From: Hyphomicrobiales bacterium
GTDB lineage: Bacteria > Pseudomonadota > Alphaproteobacteria > Parvibaculales > Parvibaculaceae
Direction: 5' to 3'
Assembly (NCBI GenBank): GCA_016124805.1
Contig: WGND01000001.1
Span: forward strand, 434,001-498,000
Length of the DNA: 64,000 bases
Part shown: positions 33,738 through 42,690 of the stretch, in pieces
How positions within the stretch are numbered: position 1 is the stretch's first letter
Layout of the letters: each line of letters opens with the position of its first letter
Program-made: the position numbers and the translations under genes
Notes under the pieces: generated by a model
Databases searched by the model: none
The model's input: the letters and a program-made list of their open reading frames with translations, nothing else
Told to the model about the DNA's origin: nothing

Positions 33738-34850
33738 TCAGTAGAGCGGCTCAAGCTGGGCGACGACCAGCGGTCCGAGATAGATGCGGCCCTCGCTGAA
33801 GATGACCGGCACATTGATGCGGCCTTCCTCATTGCCCTGAAATTGCGACATCAGCCCGAGGCCGGCCATGGCCAGATTGCCGTCGCGCGCCGTGATGCGG
33901 CCCGCCGTGATCAGCGCTTTGACAAGCTCGCCATAATTGGCGATCTCGGCATCGAGACGACCCTGCGGGCGGCGGTTTGAATCAAGCGTCAATTCGCCAT
34001 GGGCGGCCATGTCGAGGGGCCCCCATTTGATGAGCAGATCGGAAATGGCAAGCGAGCCGTTCTGGTTGACCCATTTATGCAGCCAGCGCGAGGGGCTGGG
34101 TTCGTCATCATTGCCGACATTGCGGAGCCGCGCCTGCAGCACGAATTGGGTGAGGCGGGGCCCCAGAAAGGGCAGGGCATTGAAGCTGTCCATGCTCACA
34201 TCATCGCCCTGCAAGGCGAGATCAAGATGATTGCCATTGCCGAGAAAGGCGCCGGGTTCCTGTTCGGCGGGACGGGTATGCAGCTGCAGCCGTCCGGCGC
34301 TGAAATGATTGACGGGTTTGCTGGCATCGCTGTTCTGGCGGGTGGCTTTGACCTGATCCAGATCGACGGCAAGGCGCCCGAAGGATGAGCCTTTTTCGGC
34401 GACATAGCTTGCCCAGTTGCCTTCGCTCTCAATGAGCCAGCTTTCCTCGAGTTGGGGAAACCGGGAAATGTCGGTATAGCTGATGGTCTGGGGGCCATCG
34501 ATTTTCAGCACCACATGGCCCGGATCATAGGGCAGCAATTCGGCTGTGATCTGCTGTGCCGTCCAGGACCATTTCTCGGGGCTTTTGGGCGCATCGGCCT
34601 TCGGCTTTGCGAGGCGGGCTTCGATGCGATAGGGAAAACCGCCCATGGTCAGATCTTCGGCGGCAATATTGACGGCACCCAGATGTCCCTCAGCCAGACG
34701 CGCCTCCAGATTGGCTTTCAGCGCGCGCGAGACATAGACCCAGTAGCCCGCATAGATGAGCAGCGTCGCGATCACGATCGCCCCGAAAATAAGGGTGTTG
34801 CGGGAACCGCCGCCTTTGATGGCCTCACGCTGGTTTGGAGTGATCGTCAT
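33738..34850 (-). CDS. DUF2125 family protein
   Basis: A 370-residue protein with an N-terminal membrane anchor (about 19-41), then a large periplasmic part. LTMGGFPYRIEARLAKP, SGNLAMAG-like and LGPLVVAQLEPLY (C-terminal YLGP) features match DUF2125 of Alphaproteobacteria. The family resembles AsmA-like/lipid-transfer folds in layout, but no function is proven. Fixed neighbourhood with tyrA on one side and a ChaC-like gene on the other. Confidence 0.88.
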   Translation of the reverse strand: MTITPNQREAIKGGGSRNTLIFGAIVIATLLIYAGYWVYVSRALKANLEARLAEGHLGAVNIAAEDLTMGGFPYRIEARLAKPKADAPKSPEKWSWTAQQITAELLPYDPGHVVLKIDGPQTISYTDISRFPQLEESWLIESEGNWASYVAEKGSSFGRLAVDLDQVKATRQNSDASKPVNHFSAGRLQLHTRPAEQEPGAFLGNGNHLDLALQGDDVSMDSFNALPFLGPRLTQFVLQARLRNVGNDDEPSPSRWLHKWVNQNGSLAISDLLIKWGPLDMAAHGELTLDSNRRPQGRLDAEIANYGELVKALITAGRITARDGNLAMAGLGLMSQFQGNEEGRINVPVIFSEGRIYLGPLVVAQLEPLY

Positions 34851-34887
34851 ACTGCCTTTAGGATGCGCTACAGTTAAGAGGATGAGA

Positions 34888-35424
34888 ATGCAGGATTTGT
34901 GGGTCTTTGGGTATGGGTCGCTGATGTGGCGCCCCGGCTTTGCGTTTATCGAAAGACAACCGGCACGCCTGCATGGCTATCACCGGGCCTTCTGTGTCTA
35001 TAGTCACGTCCACAGAGGGACGCCTGAACGCCCCGGTCTCGTTTTTGGACTCGACGCAGGCGGCGCCTGTCGTGGCGTTGCCTTCCGTGTTGCCGCGCAT
35101 CATGCCGACGAAGTGAGGCAATATCTTGTCGAGCGGGAGCAGGTCACTGCTGTTTATGCCGAAGCCCACAAGCCCGTTACACTGGTGGAAACGGGCCGAC
35201 AAGTCGAGGCGCTATGTTTTCTGGTGGATCGAAAGCATCATCAATATGCCGGGCGCCTGCCCTTTGAGACGCAGGTGGCCATTATTGCGGGCGCGGAAGG
35301 GCAATCAGGCCGCAATCCGGACTATCTGCAAAGCACGGTCGAACATCTTCACAGCGAAGGCATTCCCGATGCGGGTCTGGAGCGGCTGTGGCAGGCTGTG
35401 GACGCTGCTCAGCGCGGCTCGTAA
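34888..35424 (+). CDS. ChaC-like gamma-glutamylcyclotransferase
   Basis: A 178-residue protein beginning MQDLWVFGYGSLMWRPGF, the ChaC signature, then RGTPERPGLVFGLDAGGACRGVAFRV. Relatives cleave glutathione to 5-oxoproline and Cys-Gly. The best start is ATG 34888 with AGAGG six bases upstream; ATG 34882 overlaps that site. Divergent from the DUF2125 gene. Confidence 0.92.
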   Translation: MQDLWVFGYGSLMWRPGFAFIERQPARLHGYHRAFCVYSHVHRGTPERPGLVFGLDAGGACRGVAFRVAAHHADEVRQYLVEREQVTAVYAEAHKPVTLVETGRQVEALCFLVDRKHHQYAGRLPFETQVAIIAGAEGQSGRNPDYLQSTVEHLHSEGIPDAGLERLWQAVDAAQRGS

Positions 35425-35822
35425 ACACATTCGAGTTTCAGGCCGTCGGGATCAGCAAACATGATGGCGTAATAGCCTTTGCCATATTCGGGATAATCGG
35501 CGGGTGGATCGAGCACGGTGGCATTGATGTCGATGAGCAGCGCGTAAAGCCTGTCAACTTCCTCTCGGCTTTCTGCATTGAAAGCAACGTGATGCAGGCC
35601 CGGTGAATAGCGGTCATGGCGACGGTTGGCGTTTTCACCGCGCGCATTGAAAATGCCGATGGTGGGCAAAAGGTCCGGCGTGCCCATATGTTCCCAGTCG
35701 ATGCCGTCATTGTCTTCCGACCAGCGGCGATAGCCCATGAAGCTCAGCACGGCATCATAGAAGGGGGCCGAGCGGGCCACGTCGGAAACGGTGAGGTCGA
35801 GATGATGGATCAGGCCGCGCAT
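35409..35822 (-). CDS. VOC/glyoxalase-superfamily protein
   Basis: A 137-residue protein with two beta-alpha-beta-beta-beta units. Metal-binding pattern: His near the start (IHHLDLTVSD), His in PGLHHVAFNAESREEVD and Glu in GLKLECVYEP. It could be a lyase, isomerase or dioxygenase-like enzyme; no specific substrate. The start at 35822 uses a GAGG located in the end of nrdJ, 10 bases downstream of its stop. Its 3' end overlaps the convergent ChaC gene by 16 bases. Confidence 0.88.
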   Translation of the reverse strand: MRGLIHHLDLTVSDVARSAPFYDAVLSFMGYRRWSEDNDGIDWEHMGTPDLLPTIGIFNARGENANRRHDRYSPGLHHVAFNAESREEVDRLYALLIDINATVLDPPADYPEYGKGYYAIMFADPDGLKLECVYEPR

Positions 35823-35832
35823 GCGCTTTACC

Positions 35833-38136
35833 TCAGCCGCATTTTGAATAGCCGCAGGAGGTGCAGGTCTCGCAGCCTTCCTGACGCACCATGCCGCGTT
35901 CACCGCAGCGCGGGCAGCCCTTGAGGCCGGCATTCGGTATGGCGGGATCGCCCGCCACCATTTTCATGGCTTCCATGTCGGGCTTCTTTTCCTTGCCCGC
36001 GATGAAACCGGTATCGATCATGTGCTGTTCGATGATCTCGCCAATGGCCGCCAGAAGGCTCGGCACATAACGGCCCTTCATCCAGTTGCCGCCACGCGGA
36101 TCAAAAACGGCCTTCAATTCCTCCACCACGAAAGTGACATCGCCGCCACGGCGGAAGACAGCCGAGATCATGCGCGTCAGCGCCACTGTCCAGGCATAAT
36201 GCTCCATGTTTTTGGAGTTGATGAAGACCTCGAAGGGACGCCGGCGGCCATCATGGATGATGTCGTTGACCGTGATATAGATGGCGTGATCGCTTTCAGG
36301 CCATTGCAGCTTGTAGGTATAGCCGGGTAGCACGGTTTCGCGCTCCAGCGGCTTCGACATATAGACGATGCCATCCTTTTCGAAGGGCCGCTCGCGCGAG
36401 GCGACCGCTTCTTCGGGCTTTGCCTTGGGCGCATCATCCGATGTCAGCACCGAGCCGCGCACATCGCTCGGGCGATAGGTCGTGCAGCCCTTGAGACCCA
36501 TTTCATAGGCCCTGGAATAAATATCCTTGAAGGCATCAAAGGAGATGTCTTCAGGCACATTGATGGTCTTGGAAATGGAGCTGTCGATATGATCCTGCAC
36601 CACGGCCTGCACGGCGAGATGTTCGCTGGGCGAGAGCGTTTGCGCATTGACGAAATAATCAGGCAGGGTGGCATCCTCGCCAAATTTTTTGTAGAAGGCG
36701 GCAACCGCATAATCGACCACGCGTTCCTCGCGGCGCGTGCCATCAGGCATCAGCACCTTGCGCGTGTAGCTATAGGCAAAGACGGGCTCGATGCCCGAGG
36801 AGACATTGCCTGCAAAGAGCGAGATCGTGCCTGTCGGCGCAATCGATGTCACGAGCGCATTGCGGATGCCATGTTTGGCAATCGCCTCGCGCACATCCTC
36901 ATCCAGCGTGGCGATGGTTTCACCCTGCATATAGGCGTCGCGGTCAAAAAGCGGGAAGGGGCCTTTTTCTTTGGCGATCTCGACGGAGGCGAGATAGGCC
37001 GCGCGCGAAAAAGCCTTCATCCAGCGATTGATGAGCGTCAGGCTTTCGGGTGCGCCATAGCGCGAGCGGCACATGAGAAGGGCGTCGGCCAGACCCGTGA
37101 CACCAAGGCCGATGCGGCGTTTGGCACGGGCCTCATGGGCCTGTTCTTCGAGCGGGAAGCGGGAGACATCGACCACATTGTCCATGGCGCGCACGGCGGT
37201 GGCGACAAGCTCGGCCAGTTCCGTCTCGTCGATGCGGGCATTGCTTTCAAAGGGATCGTGGACAAGCGCGGCCAGATTGATCGAGCCGAGCAGGCAGGCG
37301 CCATATGGCGGCAGGGGCTGCTCGCCGCAGGGATTTGTCGCATGGATTGTTTCGACATAGCGCAGATTGTTGCGCGCATTGATGCGGTCGATGAAGATCA
37401 CGCCCGGTTCGGCATAGGCATAGGTGGCCGAAATGATCTTGTCCCAGAGGTCGCGGGCCCGGATGGTGCGATAGGTCTTGCCCTTGAAGACGAGCGGCCA
37501 GTCGGCATCCGCCTTCACAGCCGCCATCAGCGCATCGCTCACCAGCACCGAGAGGTTGAACATGGTCAGGCGACCGGGTTCGCGCTTGGCATCGATAAAA
37601 TCTTCAATGTCGGGATGGTCGCAGGCCATGGTCGCCATCATGGCGCCGCGGCGCGAGCCGGCCGACATGATGGTCTTGCACATGGCATCCCACACATCCA
37701 TGAAGGAGAGCGGACCGGAGGCATCCGCGCCCACACCCACCACGCGCGCGCCCTTGGGGCGCAGGGTGGAGAAGTCATAACCGATGCCGCCGCCCTGCTG
37801 CATGGTGAGGGCGGCTTCTTTCAGATTGTCGAAAATGCCCGCCATGGTGTCGGGGATTTCGCCCATGACGAAGCAGTTGAAGAGCGTCACATCGCGGCCC
37901 GTGCCGGAGCCCGCCAGAATGCGGCCGGCCGGCAGGAAGCGGAAACCGGCCATGGCGTCATAGAAACGGGCCTGCCAGGCGGCACGGTCCTCGGGCTTTT
38001 CAGCCTCTGCCAGCGCTGTCGCCACACGCGTCCAGCTGTCTTCCACGCGGACATCAATCGGCGTGCCGTCCGGGCTGCGGAAGCGGTATTTCATGTCCCA
38101 GATTTGTTCGGCAATGCCGTTCATGATGTTGTTCAT
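35833..38136 (-). CDS. nrdJ: Adenosylcobalamin-dependent ribonucleotide reductase (class II)
   Basis: A 767-residue class II RNR. Key motifs: FLPAGRILAGSGTGRDVTLFNCFVMG, MQQGGGIGYDFSTLRP, and the finger-loop/active-site NPCGEQPLPPYGACLLGSINLAAL. The C-terminus holds a zinc-ribbon-like, cysteine-rich tail (CPRCGERG...CETCTSCGYSKCG) that carries the reducing cysteines. It makes deoxyribonucleotides, using adenosylcobalamin as radical source instead of oxygen, so it needs the adenosyltransferase encoded at 53.5 kb. An AT-rich upstream region bears DnaA-box-like sequences. Confidence 0.95.
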   Translation of the reverse strand: MNNIMNGIAEQIWDMKYRFRSPDGTPIDVRVEDSWTRVATALAEAEKPEDRAAWQARFYDAMAGFRFLPAGRILAGSGTGRDVTLFNCFVMGEIPDTMAGIFDNLKEAALTMQQGGGIGYDFSTLRPKGARVVGVGADASGPLSFMDVWDAMCKTIMSAGSRRGAMMATMACDHPDIEDFIDAKREPGRLTMFNLSVLVSDALMAAVKADADWPLVFKGKTYRTIRARDLWDKIISATYAYAEPGVIFIDRINARNNLRYVETIHATNPCGEQPLPPYGACLLGSINLAALVHDPFESNARIDETELAELVATAVRAMDNVVDVSRFPLEEQAHEARAKRRIGLGVTGLADALLMCRSRYGAPESLTLINRWMKAFSRAAYLASVEIAKEKGPFPLFDRDAYMQGETIATLDEDVREAIAKHGIRNALVTSIAPTGTISLFAGNVSSGIEPVFAYSYTRKVLMPDGTRREERVVDYAVAAFYKKFGEDATLPDYFVNAQTLSPSEHLAVQAVVQDHIDSSISKTINVPEDISFDAFKDIYSRAYEMGLKGCTTYRPSDVRGSVLTSDDAPKAKPEEAVASRERPFEKDGIVYMSKPLERETVLPGYTYKLQWPESDHAIYITVNDIIHDGRRRPFEVFINSKNMEHYAWTVALTRMISAVFRRGGDVTFVVEELKAVFDPRGGNWMKGRYVPSLLAAIGEIIEQHMIDTGFIAGKEKKPDMEAMKMVAGDPAIPNAGLKGCPRCGERGMVRQEGCETCTSCGYSKCG

Positions 38137-38191
38137 TGGCGCAGATTAGGTCCGGCTGAATAAGGGGTCAATGTTCCTGTTTTGTGCAGGC

Positions 38192-38284
38192 TTATACACA
38201 TTCTGTTCTCATATATATCACTGAAATATAAAGAATATTCGAGTTATCCCCGGTTTTCCGGCCTAGCGGTCTGACTTATCCACA
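38192..38284. promoter_or_regulatory. AT-rich nrdJ promoter region with DnaA-box-like sequences
   Basis: TTATCCACA, a perfect DnaA box, sits at 38276-38284 (inside the end of plsC). TTATACACA (one mismatch) is at 38192-38200 and TTATCCCCG (two mismatches) at 38244-38252. The DNA between them is strikingly AT-rich for this genome (CATATATATCAC, AAATATAAAGAATATTC). Confidence 0.45.
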
Positions 38285-39015
38285 ATGGCTTTGGCGGCGG
38301 AATCACCATGACCGGCCTCGGCCAGCAGTCGGGCTGTCGCGGTCTCAATGCTGTCCTGCAACGCCGTCATGAAGGCGGTCCTGTCGAGGCCGGGCGGGAT
38401 CGGGGGCAGAAACTCGATGACAATCGTGCCGGGGCGCTTGGCAAAGCCGCGCCGGGCCCAGAAGAGGCCCGAATTGACCGCTACGGGCACGCAGGCCACG
38501 CCGAGTTGACGATAAAGGGCGGCAACGCCGGGCTTGTAGTCCGGGGCCTCGCCGGGCGACATGCGATGGCCTTCGGGGAAGATGACGATGGGGCGCTTCG
38601 CCGCGATGGCCGCCTTGCCCTGTGCGATGAGGCGCCGAACGGCTTTGGCGCCCGCGCCACGGTCGATGGCGATCATGCGGGCCTTCATCGAATACCAGCC
38701 ATAATAGGGCACATAGAGCAGCTCGCGCTTCAGCACCATGGCCGGATCATTGAGGATCGCCGTCATGATGATCGTGTCCCACATGGATTGATGCTTGGAG
38801 GCGACCAGCACACCGCCTTCGGGCAGAACCCCGCGAATTTCATAATCGGTGCCGGCCAGATGGCGCAGCAGCCAGAGTGTCAGTCTTGACCAGCCGCGCA
38901 TGGCCCAGACGGTCCAGCCGCGGGGCGCAAGAAAGAGGGGCGTGGCGGCAATATTGACCACGGCCGACATCAGATAAAAGGCGAGGGTGAAGCTGAAAGA
39001 TCTGAGCCAGAGCAA
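38263..39015 (-). CDS. plsC: 1-acyl-sn-glycerol-3-phosphate acyltransferase
   Basis: A 250-residue membrane-associated acyltransferase with HX4D (His75, Asp80 in KHQSMWDT), FPEGHR (146-151) and an N-terminal hydrophobic helix. It acylates lysophosphatidate to phosphatidate in phospholipid synthesis at the inner membrane. It is followed by nrdJ downstream and preceded by the YdcF-like gene, all on the minus strand. A second PlsC elsewhere cannot be excluded. Confidence 0.93.
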   Translation of the reverse strand: MLWLRSFSFTLAFYLMSAVVNIAATPLFLAPRGWTVWAMRGWSRLTLWLLRHLAGTDYEIRGVLPEGGVLVASKHQSMWDTIIMTAILNDPAMVLKRELLYVPYYGWYSMKARMIAIDRGAGAKAVRRLIAQGKAAIAAKRPIVIFPEGHRMSPGEAPDYKPGVAALYRQLGVACVPVAVNSGLFWARRGFAKRPGTIVIEFLPPIPPGLDRTAFMTALQDSIETATARLLAEAGHGDSAAKAIVDKSDR

Positions 39016-39039
39016 AACAGGGTCCTTTAAGGCGCGCGA

Positions 39040-39669
39040 TCAGGCGGTGAGCAGGGGCCGCGCATGGGCCAGCGTCAGAAGATATTTCGTGTATTCGGCA
39101 ATGAGAAGTTTTGTTGTGCCGGGATAGGCCCACCAGCCGTCGAGATGCAGCGTTGCCTGAAAAACAGGATAGGGCGTGATGGTGATGTCGGGCATGGCGC
39201 GCTGCAGTTCCAGCCGGGCGCGCGGCAGGTGATAGGTCGAGGTTACCAGAATGATCGAGCGGTAATTATTGTTTCGCACCCATTGCGCGGTCTCGGTGGC
39301 ATTGCCGATCGTGTCTTCGGCCTGATGGCCAACATCGACACAGCATTCAAACTTGCCGCTCTTGTCGTCATGAAGAAGCTTCTTCAGCGCGCTGTCATTC
39401 ACCTTGGGGTCGACGCCGGTGATAAGCAGGCGGGCTCCGGTCTTGTCGCGGGTCAGCAGCTTGAAGGCTTCCGTGATGCGGTCGGGACCCCCGGTCAGCG
39501 CCACAATGCCATCGGCTTCAGGCATGTGTTGGGGCGGGGTCCGCTCGAGCAGGGCGGTAAAGAGAAAGAAGCCGAAGACATAGGCGCAGATGATGAGCAC
39601 CAGCAGGCTGGTAACCAGCTTTGCCAGATAGTTCCTGATCTTTGTCACCAGTCCCGGGGACGTGGTCAT
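39040..39669 (-). CDS. YdcF-like (DUF218) membrane-anchored protein
   Basis: A 209-residue protein: one N-terminal membrane helix (about 17-39), then the DUF218 core with ADGIVALTGGPDRI, LLITGVDP, IGNATETAQWV and the TSTYHLPRARLEL motif. Relatives (YdcF, SanA, ElyC) affect envelope barrier and lipid-carrier use. The exact reaction is unknown. It lies between ftsX and plsC in a run of envelope genes. Confidence 0.88.
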   Translation of the reverse strand: MTTSPGLVTKIRNYLAKLVTSLLVLIICAYVFGFFLFTALLERTPPQHMPEADGIVALTGGPDRITEAFKLLTRDKTGARLLITGVDPKVNDSALKKLLHDDKSGKFECCVDVGHQAEDTIGNATETAQWVRNNNYRSIILVTSTYHLPRARLELQRAMPDITITPYPVFQATLHLDGWWAYPGTTKLLIAEYTKYLLTLAHARPLLTA

Positions 39670-39768
39670 TGCATCACCTGTTATGGCCTGAAACGGGCCT
39701 GTTCACGGGTCATCATAGCCCATTTTGCGTCGATCAAAGGGCAACAATGTGTTGATTCATAACGCGGA

Positions 39769-40719
39769 TCAGAGCATTTGCTCGAGCGTTCTGAAGACGG
39801 TTACGCGGGCTGTCAGCACGGCCACAAGCGAGGCGGCCAGCGGCACCAGCAGGAGCCAGGGATAGAGTTCGGCAGGCAGGCCCCAGACCGGCACGAGAAA
39901 GAGGCTTTCGGACTGGCCCGAAAAACCGGCGGCCAGAAAGGTCAGCGCCGAGAGCGCCAGGCCGATCAACCCGCCGCGCAGGCCCAGATGCAGGAAATGG
40001 CGCTGCACTTCGCGGGCGATAAACCGGTCCTTCGCGCCGATCAGATGCAGCACTTCCACGACTTCGCGATTGGCCGAGAGACCGGCACGCGTGGCAAAGG
40101 TCACGATGGCGATGGTCGTGGCCGCGACAATGGCGAGCACGCCATAGGCAAGCCAGGCAACGGTGCGGGCGGCCTGCAGCAGCTGCGCCTGCCACTGGCG
40201 ATGGGTGTCGAGCAGGGCCCCGGGGGCCGAGGCGGCGATCTGGAACGCGAGACCTGCCATGTCGGGCGGCGACTGCATGTCGATCTCGACGGCAATCAGC
40301 GTTGGCAGCGGCAGGTCGTCGGTCACATTGCCCTGACCGAGCCAGGGCTCCAGCAGGGCGCGCATGTCTTCCTGATCAAGCGGGCGCGCGGTCTTGATGC
40401 CGGGTGTCTTGGCCAGCACTGACATCACCGCGTCGAGCTGCGAATCCTTGTCCATGTCGGGCGAGGGTTTGATTTCCACGGTGAGTGCGCCTGCCAGTTC
40501 GCTGGTCCAGCTGTCGGCGGCGCGGCCCACAGAAAGAGCCGCCCCGAAAGTGAGACTTGCCAGAAAGCACATGGCGGCAATGACCAGCACGAGCGACACA
40601 CCGGTCGCCCCGGCGGCCGGCATGACGCTGCGGGTTTCGACCAGCAATGAGGCGAGCAGCCCGCTCAGGCCGCGGCGTTCCATCGGGTCGAGATTTTCCG
40701 GTTTCTCAGCCACGGACAC
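39769..40719 (-). CDS. ftsX: Cell-division ABC transporter membrane protein FtsX
   Basis: A 316-residue protein with the FtsX topology: cytoplasmic N-terminus, helix 1 (about 37-60), a periplasmic domain, then three membrane helices. With FtsE it activates peptidoglycan hydrolases at the septum. GTG start at 40719 lies inside ftsE, so the two genes are translationally coupled; a second GTG at 40713 is possible. Confidence 0.93.
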   Translation of the reverse strand: MSVAEKPENLDPMERRGLSGLLASLLVETRSVMPAAGATGVSLVLVIAAMCFLASLTFGAALSVGRAADSWTSELAGALTVEIKPSPDMDKDSQLDAVMSVLAKTPGIKTARPLDQEDMRALLEPWLGQGNVTDDLPLPTLIAVEIDMQSPPDMAGLAFQIAASAPGALLDTHRQWQAQLLQAARTVAWLAYGVLAIVAATTIAIVTFATRAGLSANREVVEVLHLIGAKDRFIAREVQRHFLHLGLRGGLIGLALSALTFLAAGFSGQSESLFLVPVWGLPAELYPWLLLVPLAASLVAVLTARVTVFRTLEQML

Positions 40720-41365
40720 TCAGCCCCCCATTATGGAGCATGAGTTCCGGCGCGCCGGCTGCTTCGACAAGCGCGTGGTCATGCGTGGCAATGAGCACGG
40801 ATGTGCCCAGCCGGTTGAGTTCCACAAAGAGGCGCAGCAGACGCTGGCCCATTTCCGGGTCCACATTGCCGGTCGGCTCGTCGGCAAGCAGCAGGTCGGG
40901 CTGGCCGACCACGGCGCGGGCGATGGCTGCGCGCTGCTTTTCGCCACCCGACAGCGTCGGGGGTCGCGCTTTCATGCGCTCGCCCAGCCCCACCCAATGA
41001 AGCAGTTCATGCACATCGTCACGGTAGCTGTCTTCGGTGCGGCCCTGGATTTTCAGGGGCAGGGCGACATTTTCATAGGTTGTGAGGTGGTCCAGCAGGC
41101 GAAATTCCTGAAACACCACGCCAATGCGCCGCCGGATCGCGGGCAATTCATGATGCGGCAGGGTGGCAATGTCGCGCCCGAACATGGTGATCAGGCCGCG
41201 CGAGGGGCGTGAGGCCAGAAACATGAGCTTGAGCAGGGAGGTTTTGCCCGCCCCCGACGGCCCGGTCAAAAAGTGAAATGAGCCCGGCGCGAGGTGAAAA
41301 CTCACATCCCGCAGCACCTCGGGGCCCATGCCATAGCGCATGCCGACATTTTCAAAGCGAATCAT
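40706..41365 (-). CDS. ftsE: Cell-division ATP-binding protein FtsE
   Basis: A 219-residue ATPase with Walker A GPSGAGKTS (35-43), signature LSGGEKQR, Walker B LLLADEPTGNVD and ATHDHALV. It pairs with FtsX. Start at 41365 (MIRFENVGMRYG) by homology; the ribosome-binding site is weak. Divergent from the zinc-ribbon/hpt/cpdR operon across a region with a CtrA box. Confidence 0.94.
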   Translation of the reverse strand: MIRFENVGMRYGMGPEVLRDVSFHLAPGSFHFLTGPSGAGKTSLLKLMFLASRPSRGLITMFGRDIATLPHHELPAIRRRIGVVFQEFRLLDHLTTYENVALPLKIQGRTEDSYRDDVHELLHWVGLGERMKARPPTLSGGEKQRAAIARAVVGQPDLLLADEPTGNVDPEMGQRLLRLFVELNRLGTSVLIATHDHALVEAAGAPELMLHNGGLSVRG

Positions 41366-41441
41366 GAAGGCAACGCTATCATGGAAAAATCCAAGCTCAT
41401 CCCTGCCGCCGCCGCATCTTTTGCCATTTTGATGCATTTGC

Positions 41442-41457
41442 TTAACCGGCCTTTAAC
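41442..41457. promoter_or_regulatory. CtrA box between ftsE and the cpdR operon
   Basis: TTAA, seven bases (CCGGCCT), TTAAC: a full match to the CtrA consensus. It is 77 bp from the ftsE start and 123 bp from the zinc-ribbon gene that heads the hpt-cpdR operon. Confidence 0.6.
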
Positions 41458-41579
41458 CATAGGTCGGCGATCAATAGATTGAGAATAAAGCGGGTCTTAT
41501 GGGCAGAGATAAGGCAAATAGCTAAGTTCGGGGCCATCGGGACGATTTTCCGGTTTCACTACGTGTCAGATTGCAATTG

Positions 41580-42686
41580 ATGATTATCACTTGTCCGTCA
41601 TGTTCGGCGCGCTACCCGGTTGATGAGGCGTCTTTTCCGCCTTCAGGCCGCAAGGTTCGCTGTGCCAAATGCGGCAATAGCTGGCACCAGAAACCCGTTG
41701 TGGAGCCGCCGCCGGCTGCTTTCCGCATGGATCCCAGCAAGCCCCCCATGTTTGCCAGGCAGGCGGCGAAGCCTGCGGCTAAATCCGCCCCCGCTGAAGA
41801 TGAGACGGCGCCCGAGCCTGAAGCGGTGAGCGCGCCCGAAGCTGTTGCCGAAGACGCGCCGCCCGCCAAGCCGAGCGAGCCTGAAACATCTGCAGACGAT
41901 ATTGATTTTGCCGACGAAGCGGCCCCGGCTGAGCCTGTCAAGGCTCCGGAAGAGCCTGTCGAAGATCCCAACAAGCGCCGTGCGCGCGTTGTGCCGACCG
42001 TCATGACAGAGATGCAGTCTGGCACAGGTGGCCGGCTGCGGGCGTTTGTGAATGAGGCGGCGACCAGCCGCCGTGACCGCATTTTGCTGCTTCTTGGCTG
42101 GAGCCTGCTGGGTCTTTTTGTGCTCGGCACCCTGATGGCGATTTTCAGTTACCGCAAGGAAATCGTTGCCATGATCCCGGGCACCGCCAAGGTCTATGAG
42201 GCGGCTGGCGCACCGGTCAATCTGCAGGGCATCGAATTTCGCAATGTGACCTATGAACGGCAGACCGAAAATGATCTGCCCGTGCTCGCCGTGTTGGGTG
42301 AGGTCGTCAATGTCAGTGGCGAAACACGCACCCTGCCGCGCCTTCGTGTCGGTCTGCGCGACAAGGATCAAAACGAACTCTATCACTGGACATTTGCGTT
42401 GCCCGAGCGTTCGCTTGCCGCCGATGCCAAAATCCCCTTCGTGACGCGCCTTTCCAGCCCGCCCATTGAAGCGCGCGACATTGAAGTGCGTTTCGTCCTG
42501 CCAAGTGAAAATGAAGCCTCGCTGCCGCCACCTGAAATGACGGGTGATGAAACGACTGTTGATGAGGCCGCCGCGCCTGCTGAGGAAGATGCGGCTACAA
42601 CTGATGCGTCAGACGAGGCGGCTTCCGCAGAACCTGAAGCGGACGTCGAGGCCCCTGTCGATGTGCCCGTCGAAGGCGGGCACTGA
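41580..42686 (+). CDS. MJ0042 zinc-ribbon and DUF3426 membrane protein
   Basis: A 368-residue protein. Residues 1-37 form a zinc ribbon (CPSCSARYPVDEASFPPSGRKVRCAKCGNSWHQ). An Ala/Glu/Pro-rich acidic linker (about 45-140), a membrane helix (about 168-190) and a DUF3426 domain (about 215-320) follow, then a second acidic Ala/Glu tail. It may sense or bind something at the membrane; function unknown. ATG 41580 rather than the TTGs upstream. First gene of the hpt-cpdR unit. Confidence 0.87.
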   Translation: MIITCPSCSARYPVDEASFPPSGRKVRCAKCGNSWHQKPVVEPPPAAFRMDPSKPPMFARQAAKPAAKSAPAEDETAPEPEAVSAPEAVAEDAPPAKPSEPETSADDIDFADEAAPAEPVKAPEEPVEDPNKRRARVVPTVMTEMQSGTGGRLRAFVNEAATSRRDRILLLLGWSLLGLFVLGTLMAIFSYRKEIVAMIPGTAKVYEAAGAPVNLQGIEFRNVTYERQTENDLPVLAVLGEVVNVSGETRTLPRLRVGLRDKDQNELYHWTFALPERSLAADAKIPFVTRLSSPPIEARDIEVRFVLPSENEASLPPPEMTGDETTVDEAAAPAEEDAATTDASDEAASAEPEADVEAPVDVPVEGGH

Positions 42687-42690
42687 GCTG

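Noticed and set aside
36589-38163. 524-residue plus-strand open frame
   Set aside because: Antisense to nrdJ; no recognisable domain and biased composition.
38192-38284. Chromosomal replication origin
   Set aside because: Only one perfect DnaA box with two imperfect ones, and none of the genes usually next to alphaproteobacterial origins (dnaA, hemE, parAB, gidA).
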